From: Ancylostoma caninum
Taxonomy: Eukaryota; Nematoda; Chromadorea; Rhabditida; Ancylostomatidae
Assembly: GCA_037903475.1 (NCBI GenBank)
Contig: JBAJFG010000362.1
Coordinates: forward strand, 1,302,001 to 1,366,000
DNA: 64,000 bases
Direction of reading: 5' to 3'
This document shows positions 1-11,759 of this stretch, piece after piece. The position numbers were made by a program, and so were the translations under genes. Numbering within the stretch: the stretch's first letter is position 1; every line of letters starts with the position of its first letter. The notes under the pieces are model-generated. The model did no database searches. It saw only the letters and a program-made list of their open reading frames with translations, and was not told the DNA's origin.

Positions 1-339
1 CTCACCTCAAAGAACTAATGCAGCCAGATTTTGGTTGCCGTACCACTTATCCTACTTTTTTTTCATGAATATGTATTTTTTTTTCATTTTTCATATTAAT
101 CCATTGCAAAAGCTCACTTCAGGAAGTTGGAAAATTAATGGTTTTTTTAAGCAGAAGTAAAACCAATTATCTACACATCTTACACTCTGGCGATCTTATG
201 ATTATGAACCGCACTGTAGTCGACCGACCGTCCATCAACAGCTTCTAATCTAGACACCTTGGCAAGGGCCATATTCAAAATATAGCCTTTACCTCTTCGG
301 CGTCTAATTTGCCGCGGGTCACGCTATCGTGTTGGGTGA

Positions 340-504
340 CATTGGAGGATAGAGATTACCAGCCAGTTATAGGCAGGTATAGGTCATCCGACGTTTAACC
401 CAGCAGTTGTTGGGTAAACTTTTTAATGTATAGCAAATTCTGGGTAAACTGTGAGCGTGACTGGCCTTACCGTGGGTAAACTCAATGATGAATGCCAGCC
501 CAGG
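340..504. repeat. GGGTAA-family dispersed repeat, copy A
   Basis: This stretch carries several GGGTAAACT blocks and ends in AATGATGAATGCCAGCCCAGG-like sequence, shared with five other copies in the window. It lies downstream of the phosphoesterase gene. Its left edge is approximate. The rest of 1-879 shows nothing recognisable beyond AT-rich DNA. Confidence 0.6.
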
Positions 505-856
505 TCGTAGAAATCATGATAATTATGGTAACATCTGCGAAATCTGATAGAACATACGCGTTCTTGGAATCTTCTAGACATAGGTCAATACACAATTTAG
601 TTCAATGTAGAATTTGTCTTTTTGATGAACACTTAATTTCAGCAGGGTTTACTGTCTCTAAGGATCGAGTATACGTAAAATTTATGGGCTTCTGAATTGG
701 ATAATAGTAAGAATCCTGAATGAAATTGCATTAAATCTTATATCCCGAACCCTTCAGGTCTTTTTAAAAATCTCCTACTTTTCCTCATTGAAATACCTGT
801 CAAAGTATTCGTAGTGAATATTTCCGGCGAGAAACAAGCTGAATATTTTCAAGTAG

Positions 857-862
857 TTTATT
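857..862 (-). promoter_or_regulatory. Polyadenylation signal AATAAA of the phosphoesterase gene
   Basis: A canonical AATAAA on the minus strand lies about 18 bases beyond the TAA stop at 880-882. This gives a very short 3' untranslated region, as is common in nematodes. Confidence 0.6.
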
Positions 863-879
863 TGACACGATGAAATTAT

Positions 880-3800
880 TTACTTAGTTACACCACGAGG
901 AAGTGGAAGATCAAATATAATAGGATCGTAGGCGCTACGAAGTTTGTGGTCACAGAGTGCAGCGTTGATGAATGTCGTTATCCCGTTAGTTGTGGCCCCG
1001 TGCATCTGAACAAGGAATTTTTGCAGAAAGAGAAGGGAAGAAGTAGAAATCCAGGAAAAATGGGATGTACCTGATGAACGTGTCCGAAGACGTGATATTT
1101 CGGTACAACGCGCTGTTCAACGGTGTTTAGCAGCTCGACGTCTCCGGCAAGTATACCATCCATTTTGTTCCATGAATTGAAGTCGCCGTGACCTTCAACG
1201 ATTCATAGTCCTCGCAGGAAAAACTCATTGGCTCAAAATTTGTTAGCGACGGTTTAGTTTCATAAAAAAGTAATAACAAGTATAGCTCATTCCTGCGAAA
1301 TTGCTTTGGGTGGAGCTTCGACCTGTACTTTTGCACTAGCATTTAGCATTTTTGTTTTTCTAACAAGGAGGACAGAAGGATGAGCGCTCCATTGCTTTGA
1401 TCGTACAGGCATTGCTCGCCTTAAAGACAGCGTCCCACCTCAAGATCGTTTTTGAGATCTCAAAGTGAAAAGAATCTCCAGGAGCGGGTGATCACAACGA
1501 TTACAGCGGTATACGTGATTCCATGGAAGACTGCTGAAAAACCCCATTTCCGAGCCCCAATTTTCAGGGAGCCTTTGGGCGGAGCCAGGGGCGGAGCTAA
1601 GGAACTTTCCGAATAATTCACTCCAGGAAGCGCACCTCCTGAGGAAGTTCATATTTCAGAATCAGAATCATTTATTAGCCAATAGCTAATAGAACCTTAG
1701 TGCACAACGGAGTGGATCAACTACTATTGACATGAAAAGGAAATAGGCTGTCCCGTCTCGGAAACGCGCTGCAAAAATGCCCTCGCATACGAAATTGTAC
1801 CAGCGAGCCTGGGTGCGGAGACTAGCTGGCGATGACCCCATAAGAATATACGTGAACAGCGCGGTTAGGAGAGAGACAACCAGTAAAATCTTTACCAGAC
1901 GAAGAAGTGCGAATGGTGTCGTATAGCTTGTAACCAGAATAATAATAAAAAAACATCTGGATTATTAAAAAAACACACACATACAATTAGGGAAAGTTAA
2001 GTAAGTTCATATTCCTCGTGAGAGTTCCTCATCAACTCCCTAACGTAATAAAAACCGTCCTCCATGTGTGGCTAACAAAGGAGTTCACGGTCCGGAAACC
2101 CTAAAATTCCGCCTCGACTCCGAAGACAGTGTGTGATTGCACGGTTTCCGTCCAACGTACTCCCTTGCTCGCCGCAAATGGAGCGCAGTTTCTATTGGGT
2201 TAGGGAGTTGATGAGAAACTCTCACAAGGAATACGAATTTCCTCAGGAAGTAAGCTTCCTGGAGTGAATTATTCGTAAAGTTTCTTAGCTCCGCCCCTGG
2301 CTCCGCCCAAAGGCTCCCTGAAAATTGGGGCTCGGAAATGGGGTTTGTCAGCAGTCTTGCATGGAATCACTTATACCATTGTGATCGCCAGCTCCTGGAG
2401 ATTCTTTTCACATTGAGATATCAACAACGATCTTGAGGTGGGACGCTGCCTTTAAAAAGCCACGCACAAAAGCACATAGCAGAACTTTGAATGCCCCGCC
2501 CAAAGCTAATTTCCTGAAAAAAGCTATAGCTTCAACAGCAAACTCACCCAAAGGCGGCGTGTGAGTGATCAGGACATCGGTTTTTACAGGAATTTGATTC
2601 CACTTGTGAAGTATTTTCTGTCCCCGTGGGCGATAGAAGGAATATCCCGGCATTGAATGCCATGGAGCACCATAGACTTTTATACCGTACACCTGAACAA
2701 TAAATTCGGGTTGAGCTCAGCGAGTAGATTTAAGACTCCCATAGGTGGAATTTTCAAGGCTAATCCTATTCATCATAACTTCGAAGTGTTTTAGCGCAGA
2801 AGAAAAAAAGAAAACTATAGTTGTAGAGTGAGAAAGGTTCACTAAGAGCGGTAAAACGGAAGGACTCATCGCCAGAACAAACATCAGCTCTGTGCAGTTT
2901 ATTCCCAAGTAACTTCTATTTCTCAAATAGGTGTAGCTTCCAGTAGCATTGTCTAAGTTCAAATTTGCTTTTACTATTGAATATGTAGACCATAACCAAT
3001 GAGCGCTCCTAGGATTCAACAAAAGATCCCTTCAAACATCCATTTTTGATTTGGAATCATTCTGAAATCAGAGTACGAGGTAAAAATCAGGGTGGAGAAA
3101 ATCGAGTCAAAAATTTTGCATAAATCATAATTAGAAATTATGCGGCACATCTCATAGTAATGGAAAAAGGGCGGTGTAAATATTTTTACGATTGACACAT
3201 TGAAATGGTCTCACGGTCCTTCCATGCCCTTCACTCACAAATAATTACCACGTGTGCGCACAACAATGTAGATTAGATTGGATTAGGGAAGATCATGTGG
3301 ACGAGCCAGTCGCAGGACAGTGGTCACGCCCTGTTATCGCACACAAGAATAGAGCTCCTAAGATGTCTATACTTTCGAAGAGTACATAATGACATACCTA
3401 ACAGAAGACACCCGTATTGGAGCCTTACTCATCGATAGTTACTTTACTGTTCTCAGAAAAATGCTCTCAAACAGCGTTTGACGATCCAACCCATCTAAAC
3501 CTCACAAGGAGTCTGGACCCGGATGTACCATTGGAAAGAGGGTAATTTCTGACCCGTGCACGTCATTACCCATGGGTAACAACTTGGTTTATGCGACGTT
3601 ACGCACGGGTAAACATATTGCTGGGTGTCAGGTAAAGGGTAAATTTGGGTACGTTAACACATTTGTCGTGGGTAATCTCTCAATGATGCATTCGGGCCGC
3701 GGTACTATTGTTTATTTTTGTGTCTGATGCAACAGGTTGGCTAACTAAAGTGACATATTCTCTTCTTATGGTTGAGTAAACATTAACACAGCTCGTAATT

Positions 3801-6800
3801 TAAACTCGGTTGAACTCTGCTTTGAAGAATGACTATTTGACAACGTAATTGAAGCAAACATCTCCAGTATTTGTGAACCAAAAAAAAAAACCTAGCGGCA
3901 AACCTCAATGGCACGGTCGCAGAGGTATGTACAGTTGCTGAGCAACTCGTATGCTTTGTTGATGCCGAGCATGTTCAGACCGGCCAATTGTTTCTCGTTC
4001 ATCTCTTCACCGTCTTCAAATCCGAGCTCATGGTTTCCAGGAATCACCAATTTGTATTTGTGGGGTAGTTTACCTAAATCGGTAAGAATCACCCTCCTTA
4101 TGACTTCGGCTGTAGGCTGATATAGAATTCCACGTAGAATCCTTATCTCAGTCGGTCATTGTGATCTGCTGTACTTCTTTGGTTTATTGAAAATGCCAAA
4201 ATCAATTCCCACTAACGACAGTGATAAAGAGATCGTGAGAAACACGCATTTCTCGACTTCCCCTTCTTTAGCGCACTGTGAGCACCAAAAACCAATTCGT
4301 AACCGGTTTTCTGGTGGTAAACACTGCGAAGTTTCTCAATGTTGCACCACCACAATTTGTCATTCGCATTCGGATATATCGTAGAAACCGATAATACATA
4401 TTGCTGCCACATTTTATAAACTCGGATACTCTGGAAAACATACCAATCTCTGCGTTGAACTTAATGACTTCTCCAAGGTCGCCATAATTTGTAAAGTCTC
4501 CAGCGTGAATGAGCACATCTCCATCGGGAATTACAGGCAGAAACTAAAAAGGAAAAATGTTAACGCACTTGCAGAAACTGGAAACACTCCGCTCATCATG
4601 CATCATTGAGATTACCTCGGGTAAATGCGTTAACACCACACAAGTTTACCCACTTTTAACGCGTCAACACGTTTGCCCTGGGTGGTCTTATTGATGCATC
4701 CTGTTCTTGGTCGCTCGAATTTCAACAGATAATTCTTATCCACGGGGAAGAAGCCAAAATACAGAGCCCAGGGCCATCTTTGGAAGGATAGATAATGTCA
4801 TACTCAAGGGTATGGTTACCCATGGGCAACAACCGAGTATAGACAATCTCACAAACAAGTGGGTAAACTTGTTGAAGGCCGCCGGGTAAAATGTAGACTT
4901 GAGGAGTCGGCAGGTTAACAGGTTTACCATGGTTAGTATGGTTAGTCCCAATGATGCATCCGAGCCCAGGAAACGTTAAAGTATACAATGCTACACCATT
5001 TGAGAGGGAAAAAATCTACAGTTTCGTTTTTGAAATTATTGTAGACTTCTGTTAACCTCCACTCCCTTTCCCAGGCCTGGAATCGTCACTGAGATTACCC
5101 GGGGTAAACTTTTTGACGCCCGTGTTAACGATGGGTGGGTTTTTATGGTGTTAACACATCTATCCTGTGTAATATCAGTGATGCATTAGGCCCCTAGTCT
5201 TCGAGATGAACATGGAGCATCAATGTTCGTACCTACTTTTTTTTTCTCTTTTTAATCGAAAGAACCCGTTAAGTTGTTTTTTTTTGAAAAAATCTATTAG
5301 ATTTGTGCGTGGTAGGAATTATGGCGTTATGACGCTTGGAGCCATCATTTACCTAACAACAAGAAACTTATTTAAAGGTGTTTTGTTATAGTAGATCAGA
5401 TCTCTTAAATTTCTATCTCTCATTCAGGATTACTACGGTTACATCCTCTTCTGTGGCATAGCGTAACTCATAACAATTATCAAACTTGTAACAACTTCCA
5501 TGTTCGCTCGTCTTTAAACCTGGGCATTTTTAATACCTTTTCAGACCTCTGACGACGACGGTTACGTTGAAACGTAAGGTCAATAAAGTTCCACCGTAAC
5601 AACCTGGTGTGGCAGGAGCAAATCACACAATTATCAAACTATTTTGGACAAGTGGCACAATTTTTTCAGGAAAAAAAAAGCAGCAAATAAGCTGTTCCAC
5701 AAAACCCTTACGGTGAATTCCAAATGCAGCGAAAGTTGCTAGTGGGGAAATCCCGAAAAGTACGGCCTGCAAGCCCTTAGCAGCAGCCATTTTGATTTGA
5801 GCTAAGTGGTGTTTTGACAGCAGAAGTATGAGGATGAGTAAATCCAGGAGAACCATTTAGCCTAACCTGGACTGGGATTCATGAAAAGACACCCAAGCAA
5901 GGCAACGATGGTTATAGCAGAGAATACGTAATGCTAGGAGACCCAGGACGCGAAAGTTGGTTTGCCAGCCTGAGTTCACCTGGTTTCGCGTTCATGAATT
6001 CCACCCCTGTAGTCATGTTTGGGCATCATGTGCACCTTACAAAGAGGTATGAGTGGCCTAGCCTCATACTCTAGGGGTAGCCCGCTCAAATTCGAACTAA
6101 TATTTCTAGCAGCAATATGGTCAAGTACTTTTGACTAAACTTTGTGATGCAATCATTTACTTGTTCACAGAATTGTGCAGGACATTCGATTCTGGACCAT
6201 ACATATATGGCAGGCCCCAACGAATTTAGGAGAACGTCAATTGGTGCCCTTTTCTAGCTTCGAGAAAAAAAATACAAGCAACTGTTCACCATAAAGCTTG
6301 GAGTAACGTTCCATACACGGAATTCTCAGGAAGCAGTGTTTCTGCCGTCAAAAACTGTGAGTTTTTTCACTAATTTTCACTTTGCTGTTGAATTCCAATT
6401 TCAACCGAGCTTCAGTGGTCTACTCCAAGTTCTCAGGAAAATCAGCAATTTCTGCCCAAAATTTCTGTGCGAATACGTGAAGTACTGTTGAGAATTATGG
6501 AAAGCATTACGATTGCTTACTCACCTCGTCCAACTTCTCATGTGTATCGGAAATGCAAACGAATCTGACTTTGTTGTCGAAAACTGGGGTATCAAGCCTG
6601 CAATCGACATATTACTGCTGACATCTGTAGTTCTTGTCTACTTTTTCCCTTGGGACGACTTGTCTTTACGAAAGATCGCAATCTCGCATTCGACTGGCTG
6701 CTTTTACAATTGAACGACGAGAAAAACACGATAATATCTGCGCGCCTGGCCCGCGCTGATGCTCACAGCGCGGGCCTAACAGGTCTACGCGCGAGCTTCA

Positions 6801-6944
6801 GCAACATTTCCAGCTATTTCTCACAAGGAATTGACCTCACTTCAACGTTTTGGCCGGCTCCGACACGCGGCCCTGTCGCTGGTACTTCTTCCAGCAGTCG
6901 ATCGGCTTCGCCGACAACGGATCGACACTGATGTAGTTGTCCAT
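880..6944 (-). CDS. UPF0046/MPPED-type metallophosphoesterase, complete, 7 exons
   Basis: The exons are 6944-6841, 6597-6525, 4543-4444, 4073-3904, 2692-2548, 1192-1071 and 1005-880. They join in phase to 279 codons plus TAA at 880-882. The protein belongs to the calcineurin-like phosphoesterase superfamily, MPPED1/MPPED2 branch, whose members hydrolyse phosphodiesters such as cyclic nucleotides in vitro using two metal ions. Every metal-site motif is visible: SDTH (D52, H54), IHAGDFT (D75), PGNHE (N106, H107), ITHTPPLG (H193) and FGHVH (H235, H237). The start MDNYISVDPLSAKP matches the conserved N-terminus of nematode UPF0046 proteins, and the length is close to the family's usual 280. Introns 2, 4 and 5 are long and filled with repeats. 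No signal peptide or membrane segment is seen, so it is probably cytosolic. The natural substrate cannot be read from sequence. The call is firm; only the use of an upstream noncoding exon is unknown. Confidence 0.95.
1420..2456. mobile_element. Long terminal-inverted-repeat element (GGCGGAGCC family) in intron 5 of the phosphoesterase gene
   Basis: The left arm (1420-1655, resuming at 2014-2044) is repeated inverted at 2198-2456 with roughly 90 percent identity by eye. Both arms contain GCGTCCCACCTCAAGATCGT, TTGGGCGGAGCCAGGGGCGG and AATTCACTCCAGGAAG. The central spacer is 2045-2197. No transposase frame is present, so this is a non-autonomous DNA element. The left arm is interrupted by a LINE fragment with its own target duplication. 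Related, more diverged copies lie near 14.0-14.6 kb and 40.4-40.9 kb. Confidence 0.85.
1656..2002 (-). mobile_element. 5'-truncated LINE 3' end inserted in the left arm of the inverted-repeat element
   Basis: The insert is flanked by the 11-bp direct repeat AAGTTCATATT at 1645-1655 and 2003-2013. Read on the minus strand it ends with AATAAATGATTCTGATTCTG, a LINE-like 3' tail of short repeats. The sequence before the tail has a frame (…RTQARWYNFV…) resembling the C-terminus of CR1-like reverse transcriptases. Removing the insert and one repeat restores an arm that matches the opposite arm. It is dead: 5'-truncated and about 350 bp long. Confidence 0.75.
3510..3700. repeat. GGGTAA-family dispersed repeat, copy B
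   Basis: It lies in intron 4 of the phosphoesterase gene. It has repeated ACCCATGGGTAAC, GGGTAAA and GTTAACACATTTG blocks and ends GGGTAATCTCTCAATGATGC, matching the other copies. The edges are approximate. Confidence 0.65.
4595..4710. repeat. GGGTAA-family dispersed repeat, copy C, with inverted ends
   Basis: The left end ATGCATCATTGAGATTACC is mirrored by the right end GGTCTTATTGATGCATC, so the copy is a small palindromic element of about 115 bp. It lies in intron 2 of the phosphoesterase gene. The interior has GTTAACACCACAC and GTTTACCC motifs shared with copies E and F. Confidence 0.7.
4766..4970. repeat. GGGTAA-family dispersed repeat, copy D
   Basis: It starts near CCCAGGGCC and ends ATGATGCATCCGAGCCCAGG, with ACCCATGGGCAACAACC and GTGGGTAAACTTG inside. 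It lies 55 bases from copy C in the same intron. Open frames here are accidental. Confidence 0.65.
5071..5197. repeat. GGGTAA-family dispersed repeat, copy E
   Basis: The left part CACTGAGATTACCCGGGGTA and right part TAATATCAGTGATGCATTAG are near inverted copies of each other. With copies C and D it forms a cluster of three in about 600 bp of intron 2. Confidence 0.7.
5712..5790 (-). CDS. Candidate start exon of a small hydrophobic protein, nested in intron 2
   Basis: A start codon in a good nematode context (ATCAAAATGGC) opens a 26-codon frame beginning MAAAKGLQAVLFGISP. It continues as one hydrophobic stretch and ends at a donor-like CACC|GTAAGG at 5711-5710. An acceptor-like CCACTTAG lies 11 bases before the start. 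The continuing exon is not certain; CACACCAG|GTTGTTAC near 5605 would fit the phase and soon reach a stop, giving about 50 residues. I do not recognise a family. It sits on the same strand as the host gene, which is unusual, so a chance frame is a real alternative. Confidence 0.3.
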
Positions 6945-9900
6945 GGCCCGCGGTGGCTGGCTGCTGCAGTGGTCGGGGTGCAGTTGCTGTGGTTTCGAGT
7001 CGAAACGACGTGCAAGTGAGAAGTGAAAGAACGGTTTCGCCCGTGTTAGGAGTTTAACGACCTGAACTGTGTATAAACTGTGTACAAGTTATGGATTGCG
7101 GAACAGAGAGAGGAATCCACGCGGTCAGCGGAAGAACGAGCATAGCAAATCTGCAGAAGTTTTCTGTGGTTCGGTTCAAAACTTGTCCAGCAGAGGGGAC
7201 AGAAGGAGAATTGCTGACGAGCGCAACGGAGTCACAGACCACAACCACACAGCGGACATGTCGATAATTGAAACACGCCCAGCGCTAAAGGAAAGTTGAT
7301 CTGCGAACGATGTGCAGCATGAAAGAAAGAAATGAAGGAAACAGAAAAATAGGGAGAAATCAGAAAATGACAGTGATAAAAAAATTGGTATGCACTTGAG
7401 ACATGAAGAGATAAGAGGATGTAGGAAATTCATGTCAGGATAAGAGGTGTGCGCATAGGATTCATTATTTTCCTTGCATTCAATGTTGGAACATATGTGA
7501 ACCCAGTGTGAAACATTATATTCCTTGCCATTCAAAACTCATGAAGTGCCATCGAATATGTCCTGAGATGGATATGAAGATGAACTCTCACATGGTCCCG
7601 TTCTTTTTCACTTCTTACCAGAATTTCTCATCAATTTGCATCCTTCCATTTAACTTCAATTCTAATTCTTACACTATAACCTCATTTTTGAATTCGACAA
7701 TGTATTGTAACATAGTCTTTTTCGTGTTTCTCGGTAACACTTCTCAAATGCTGCCCAAAAGGAAGTGTAAAGAGACTTGAAGGTTCTCTACTAGCAATAA
7801 TATTTCGAAACTGCAAAAGAAGGACCACATACATAATTTTTCTTCATTCTGCATAAGCTAATCTCAACTCTAAACAATACTTCTTGATGAATGAATTCCT
7901 TAACAGACGATGACCAGGCAACCTTCCCTTTTGCAGAATTTTTGAGCACTTTCAAAGTTTTTTTTTGGTGAACAGTTGTTTCTAATTCCTGAACTGAATT
8001 GAAGCTTATAGGCTACCGGACAAATACGCGGATTCGGAACATGAACACATGTATTCAGAGTACTGAATACTCTGGAGGTGTAGCGCGATTCGGAGGAACA
8101 GACTGATCTTATAATATTGCTCAAACTAAGCATCTTTACTTCATTAAAGCGGCTAGCTTCCACAAAAATAAGTGGAACATGCTCACACGCAAACCTTAAA
8201 CACTAACCATCTCGGTAGTAATGGGAAACAAAATTTGAACACTAGAACAGTAAAGCACAGAGTTCGTAACACCTATGAGGCAAAGGCCAAGGGCGACTCC
8301 ATATCACATTCTCACATCAACTACGGGAATCGCCAGAGTCCGCTAAAACATCAGTTTTCTGAATTGAAACGCTGAGATGCGTAAACGAGACTTATTTGCC
8401 AAATAAGGTGTATAGTCTTTCGTCTTTGAAGGGAGTTCGGCGTACTTTCACTGGCACAGGAAATCAGAACTGCTATATCTTTTGGGAGAGTATCAGATAC
8501 AACTCATACAGCTTGCGTGCACTTTTTTTTTAAAAAGTAAGTCATCTGTAGGAAACTCCAGTGGCTCGCTATCACAAGCTAAAAACAGTTGGATGCGGAG
8601 GGCGATATCAGTGGAATGTGCGGATGCGCAGACAATCAGAGCGCCAATGTGCAGGCGGCGCAGTGCGTGCGAACGGGTCTAAACTGCTGGAATTTCCTTT
8701 ATGGATCGTTCGATGAAAGACGTCTGGGTGAATGTGAACATAAGGCAAGTACAAATCAGCTTTAAAACAGTGAGATCTGTGAGGAACTTCTGGACAACTG
8801 ATCGTTAAAAGTTAGGTTATCACTTCGTTCCAACAATAAATTGATTTCAACAAAGGATAGTGACGCAGAAAAACAAACGACGATTTTATTAGATGATGGA
8901 TGCCTCACGAGTACTTGAAAAAGCAAGAAATGAGAAGTTTATGAACCTGAAGAAAGTAGAATCGAACAGCAACAACGATGTTAACGGTCAAGTGAAGTTT
9001 TCGCTTTACACAAACGACATGACGTAACCACACATACAAACGGTATGACGTAACCAGTTACTCGTTAGCGACTTGTTTTTCCACGCTAATTCAGGTCAAT
9101 ACATGCACGAAAATGATGAAAAGTCGTGCACATCGGCACATGTTTCGCATGTGATATGCATTCTTTAGGAAAGGTGGATGCAGTTTTCGGTGCAAAAATG
9201 ATGCGTGTTTGGCGCAGAATGCAGATTAAACTCTAGAAAGTTTCACAACAAAAAAATCCAGAAAGGGTGTTAGTGGGTTAGAAAGAAGGAGTCGTGCAAT
9301 CTGTACGAACAATTTCGTGCCGGAATCATTCCGCTGTTCTCCAGTGTCAACAATTCGACACAACCAGCAGCACAGCCCGGTCACATTACGGATTGAATCC
9401 AGCACAATACATAGGTTTGAGGAGGGAAGGGGTGCTTAATTTGTTTACATCTGATCACAGAAACAATCTCCTTACTACATCGGATGCTAATCAGTTTCTG
9501 ATGACTGTACTGAAGGCAGAAGAGCGTTCTCAAAACAGGTACTGAGTGTACCTATTTTCTGCAAGGCTATGGTGCTAAAACTCTGTTTGTTCTGTGCAAA
9601 ACGTAGGATATTATTTGACCTTGTCCATATTCCTGAGAGATAAGGATCCGCGCGCAATGACGGGGGGGGGGGGGGGGTCCGCAGTGTCATCATATTTTAG
9701 GTATGCTCTTAGATAATAGGGTAGATTGAGGGCTTTTTTTCCAATGTTGGGATGAACATAATAATCTGTCAATACAAATCATAATTTATAGCACATTGAC
9801 GGGATCCTTTCAACATCAGAGGTAACCCTATTCTTTTTGAATTTTTGAGAGCACAAGGTACTCTTTTTGTCTTACAAGTACGAGATGGGCAAAGAAACAG

Positions 9901-11500
9901 TAAATAGTGGGATTCCAAGAAATTTCGCGGAAGCTATTAACTTACGTTGTCTGTTTTTCAGAAATTTCAGGCAAAAAGTTGCATTATGACGTCATAGAGT
10001 AATAGAGAAGCCAGAATTTCAGGTTTGATTAGGATTCACAGTTCTTCCATAAGATGGTGCCTGGAAATGTTTTGCAAGGAGTCCTGCCTATAGTATTTTA
10101 GGACAATAATTCTGAGCACCGGGTTTCCAGGCTTGAATCTTTAACACATATTTGCATGACAAAAACATTCAAATCGCATTTGTACAAAAAAAAAGAACAT
10201 CGATGAGCAACAAGAACACCGTAAATTACTTAGAGAACACAGAAAGTGATAGACATATCCTTCAAGGGGAATACAATAATCATAAAGCAGTCAAAGAACT
10301 GGGACAGGTCAAGATTGATACCAAGCGGTTCTTTGCCTAGGCAGTGGGTGCTAATCTACCTTCCATTCATATCTGTCGGAATCTAACACAAGCAACTCAC
10401 TCCTTTGTGGACAGCAGCACTAGACCAACTTTGGTGAGATGCGTGAATGATCTAGACCCAGTTCTGGAGAACTGCAGAGTGGACGAGTTTCCTGAGCGGT
10501 ATCTAAGAGAAGTAACAATTTTGCATCACTTGCTTTCTTTTTACTGAAAAGACTAGCTCGTAAAAAATATATACACCCATATCTCTCCTGAAAAAAAGGC
10601 GAATTTAGAATGAGTGAGAGGCCTAAACTGTCACTGCTATGGATTCTGCTACTGAAACGTATCCTACAAAGTCTACAAGAAACTGATGACAGGGAGTCGA
10701 GACAAAAAAGTGAGAAGAACGCGTCAGGCTGTATTGGCTAATGACAGACAAACCACAATTACTCATGCTGGAAACTAGTTTCATGTGAGCCTAGGAGCGA
10801 TGATGACTTTAATTTTTTCTCTCCTGCACATACATCAAGAACAAGAGGAATATTCACGTTTCCACTCTGTAATCGTTAAATAGCTTGGTCATAATTCTTA
10901 GGTGCAATACCATCTGTGTCAACGAGGCATAAACACGAATGAAGGAGAGAAATGAGAGGAATGTTAAAACGAGGGAGCTGAAACAAAGATGAGAAAGATC
11001 CAGTTGAAAAAAAAATGTTGAAGAAAGCACCAATGAAAGCGCAATAGCAGTGTGACGTAGGCTATGCAAAGTCGACAAATTAGGTGCCATTATGGGAGCA
11101 GATTTTGTTTTTTGGAAAGGATAACAAAGAAATCAGAGCTCAGTATTTGAATATGGACCAGTCGTAAGGGATTTTCCACGTAAATAATGTTTCATGTTGG
11201 ATGAGGAGACTACGCTATGTGAGCTTAGCTAAAAAGGAGGTTCGTTAAAAAATTTTTTTACGAAGGAAAATCCAGAAAAGCGGATTTAATGGAGCAGATC
11301 AACTAAGAGTGCGTGGTCTTCCCGTCCCGATAGCACGAGAACATCCCGTGGTTCCAGTCAGGCGTAAGCATTCATCGGTGATATGCAACGCTGTGCCCAT
11401 AAAAACTTGCTACTGTACCGGCGCTCATTTACGGCCTTCTAAACACCAAACTACAGCTGAAAGCCGTTTTCGTTTATGTTGTAACGTTTTCGTGTGATTG
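6945..11500. other. Upstream flank of the phosphoesterase gene; no supported gene
   Basis: The first 200 bases upstream of the start at 6944 are GC-richer than the surroundings and may hold the promoter, but I see no defined motif. Beyond that are short frames without splice support or family resemblance, AT-rich stretches, and a 17-base G run starting at 9661. Confidence 0.5.
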
Positions 11501-11531
11501 CGGACTGCACCATTAAGCGTACGTATGGTCT

Positions 11532-11736
11532 GGTAGCTTAGGAAGTGCGTCTGTGACCTTGTCTGCAATTACGGTTGCGGCGTGGCTTGCGTGGCGGGTG
11601 ATCAGCTGGTCCGATCTAATTTTTACACTTTCTTCTGTAAGTTCTAATATGTGGGCATATGGTGTGATTCCTACCGGGCAACACTGTGCTGCAGCCGCAA
11701 TTGCAGACACATTAACGGACCTACTCCTTGAGCTAC
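11532..11736. repeat. Imperfect palindrome (fold-back) with matching frames on both strands
   Basis: GTAGCT…GTCTGCAATTACGGTTGCGG at 11533-11580 is mirrored on the other strand by GTAGCT…GTCTGCAATTGCGGCTGCAG. The arms are about 70 bases with a spacer of about 65 bases. The frame through each arm, read toward the outside, carries a similar peptide: plus-strand IADTLTDLLLEL and minus-strand IADKVTDALPKL. It could be a decayed fold-back element or the remains of two facing copies of one short coding unit. Confidence 0.55.
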
Positions 11737-11759
11737 GAAACTATAACTGGACATGAAAC

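Noticed and set aside
4707..4988. Overlapping open frames on both strands
   Set aside because: They fall within GGGTAA-family repeats C and D in an intron.
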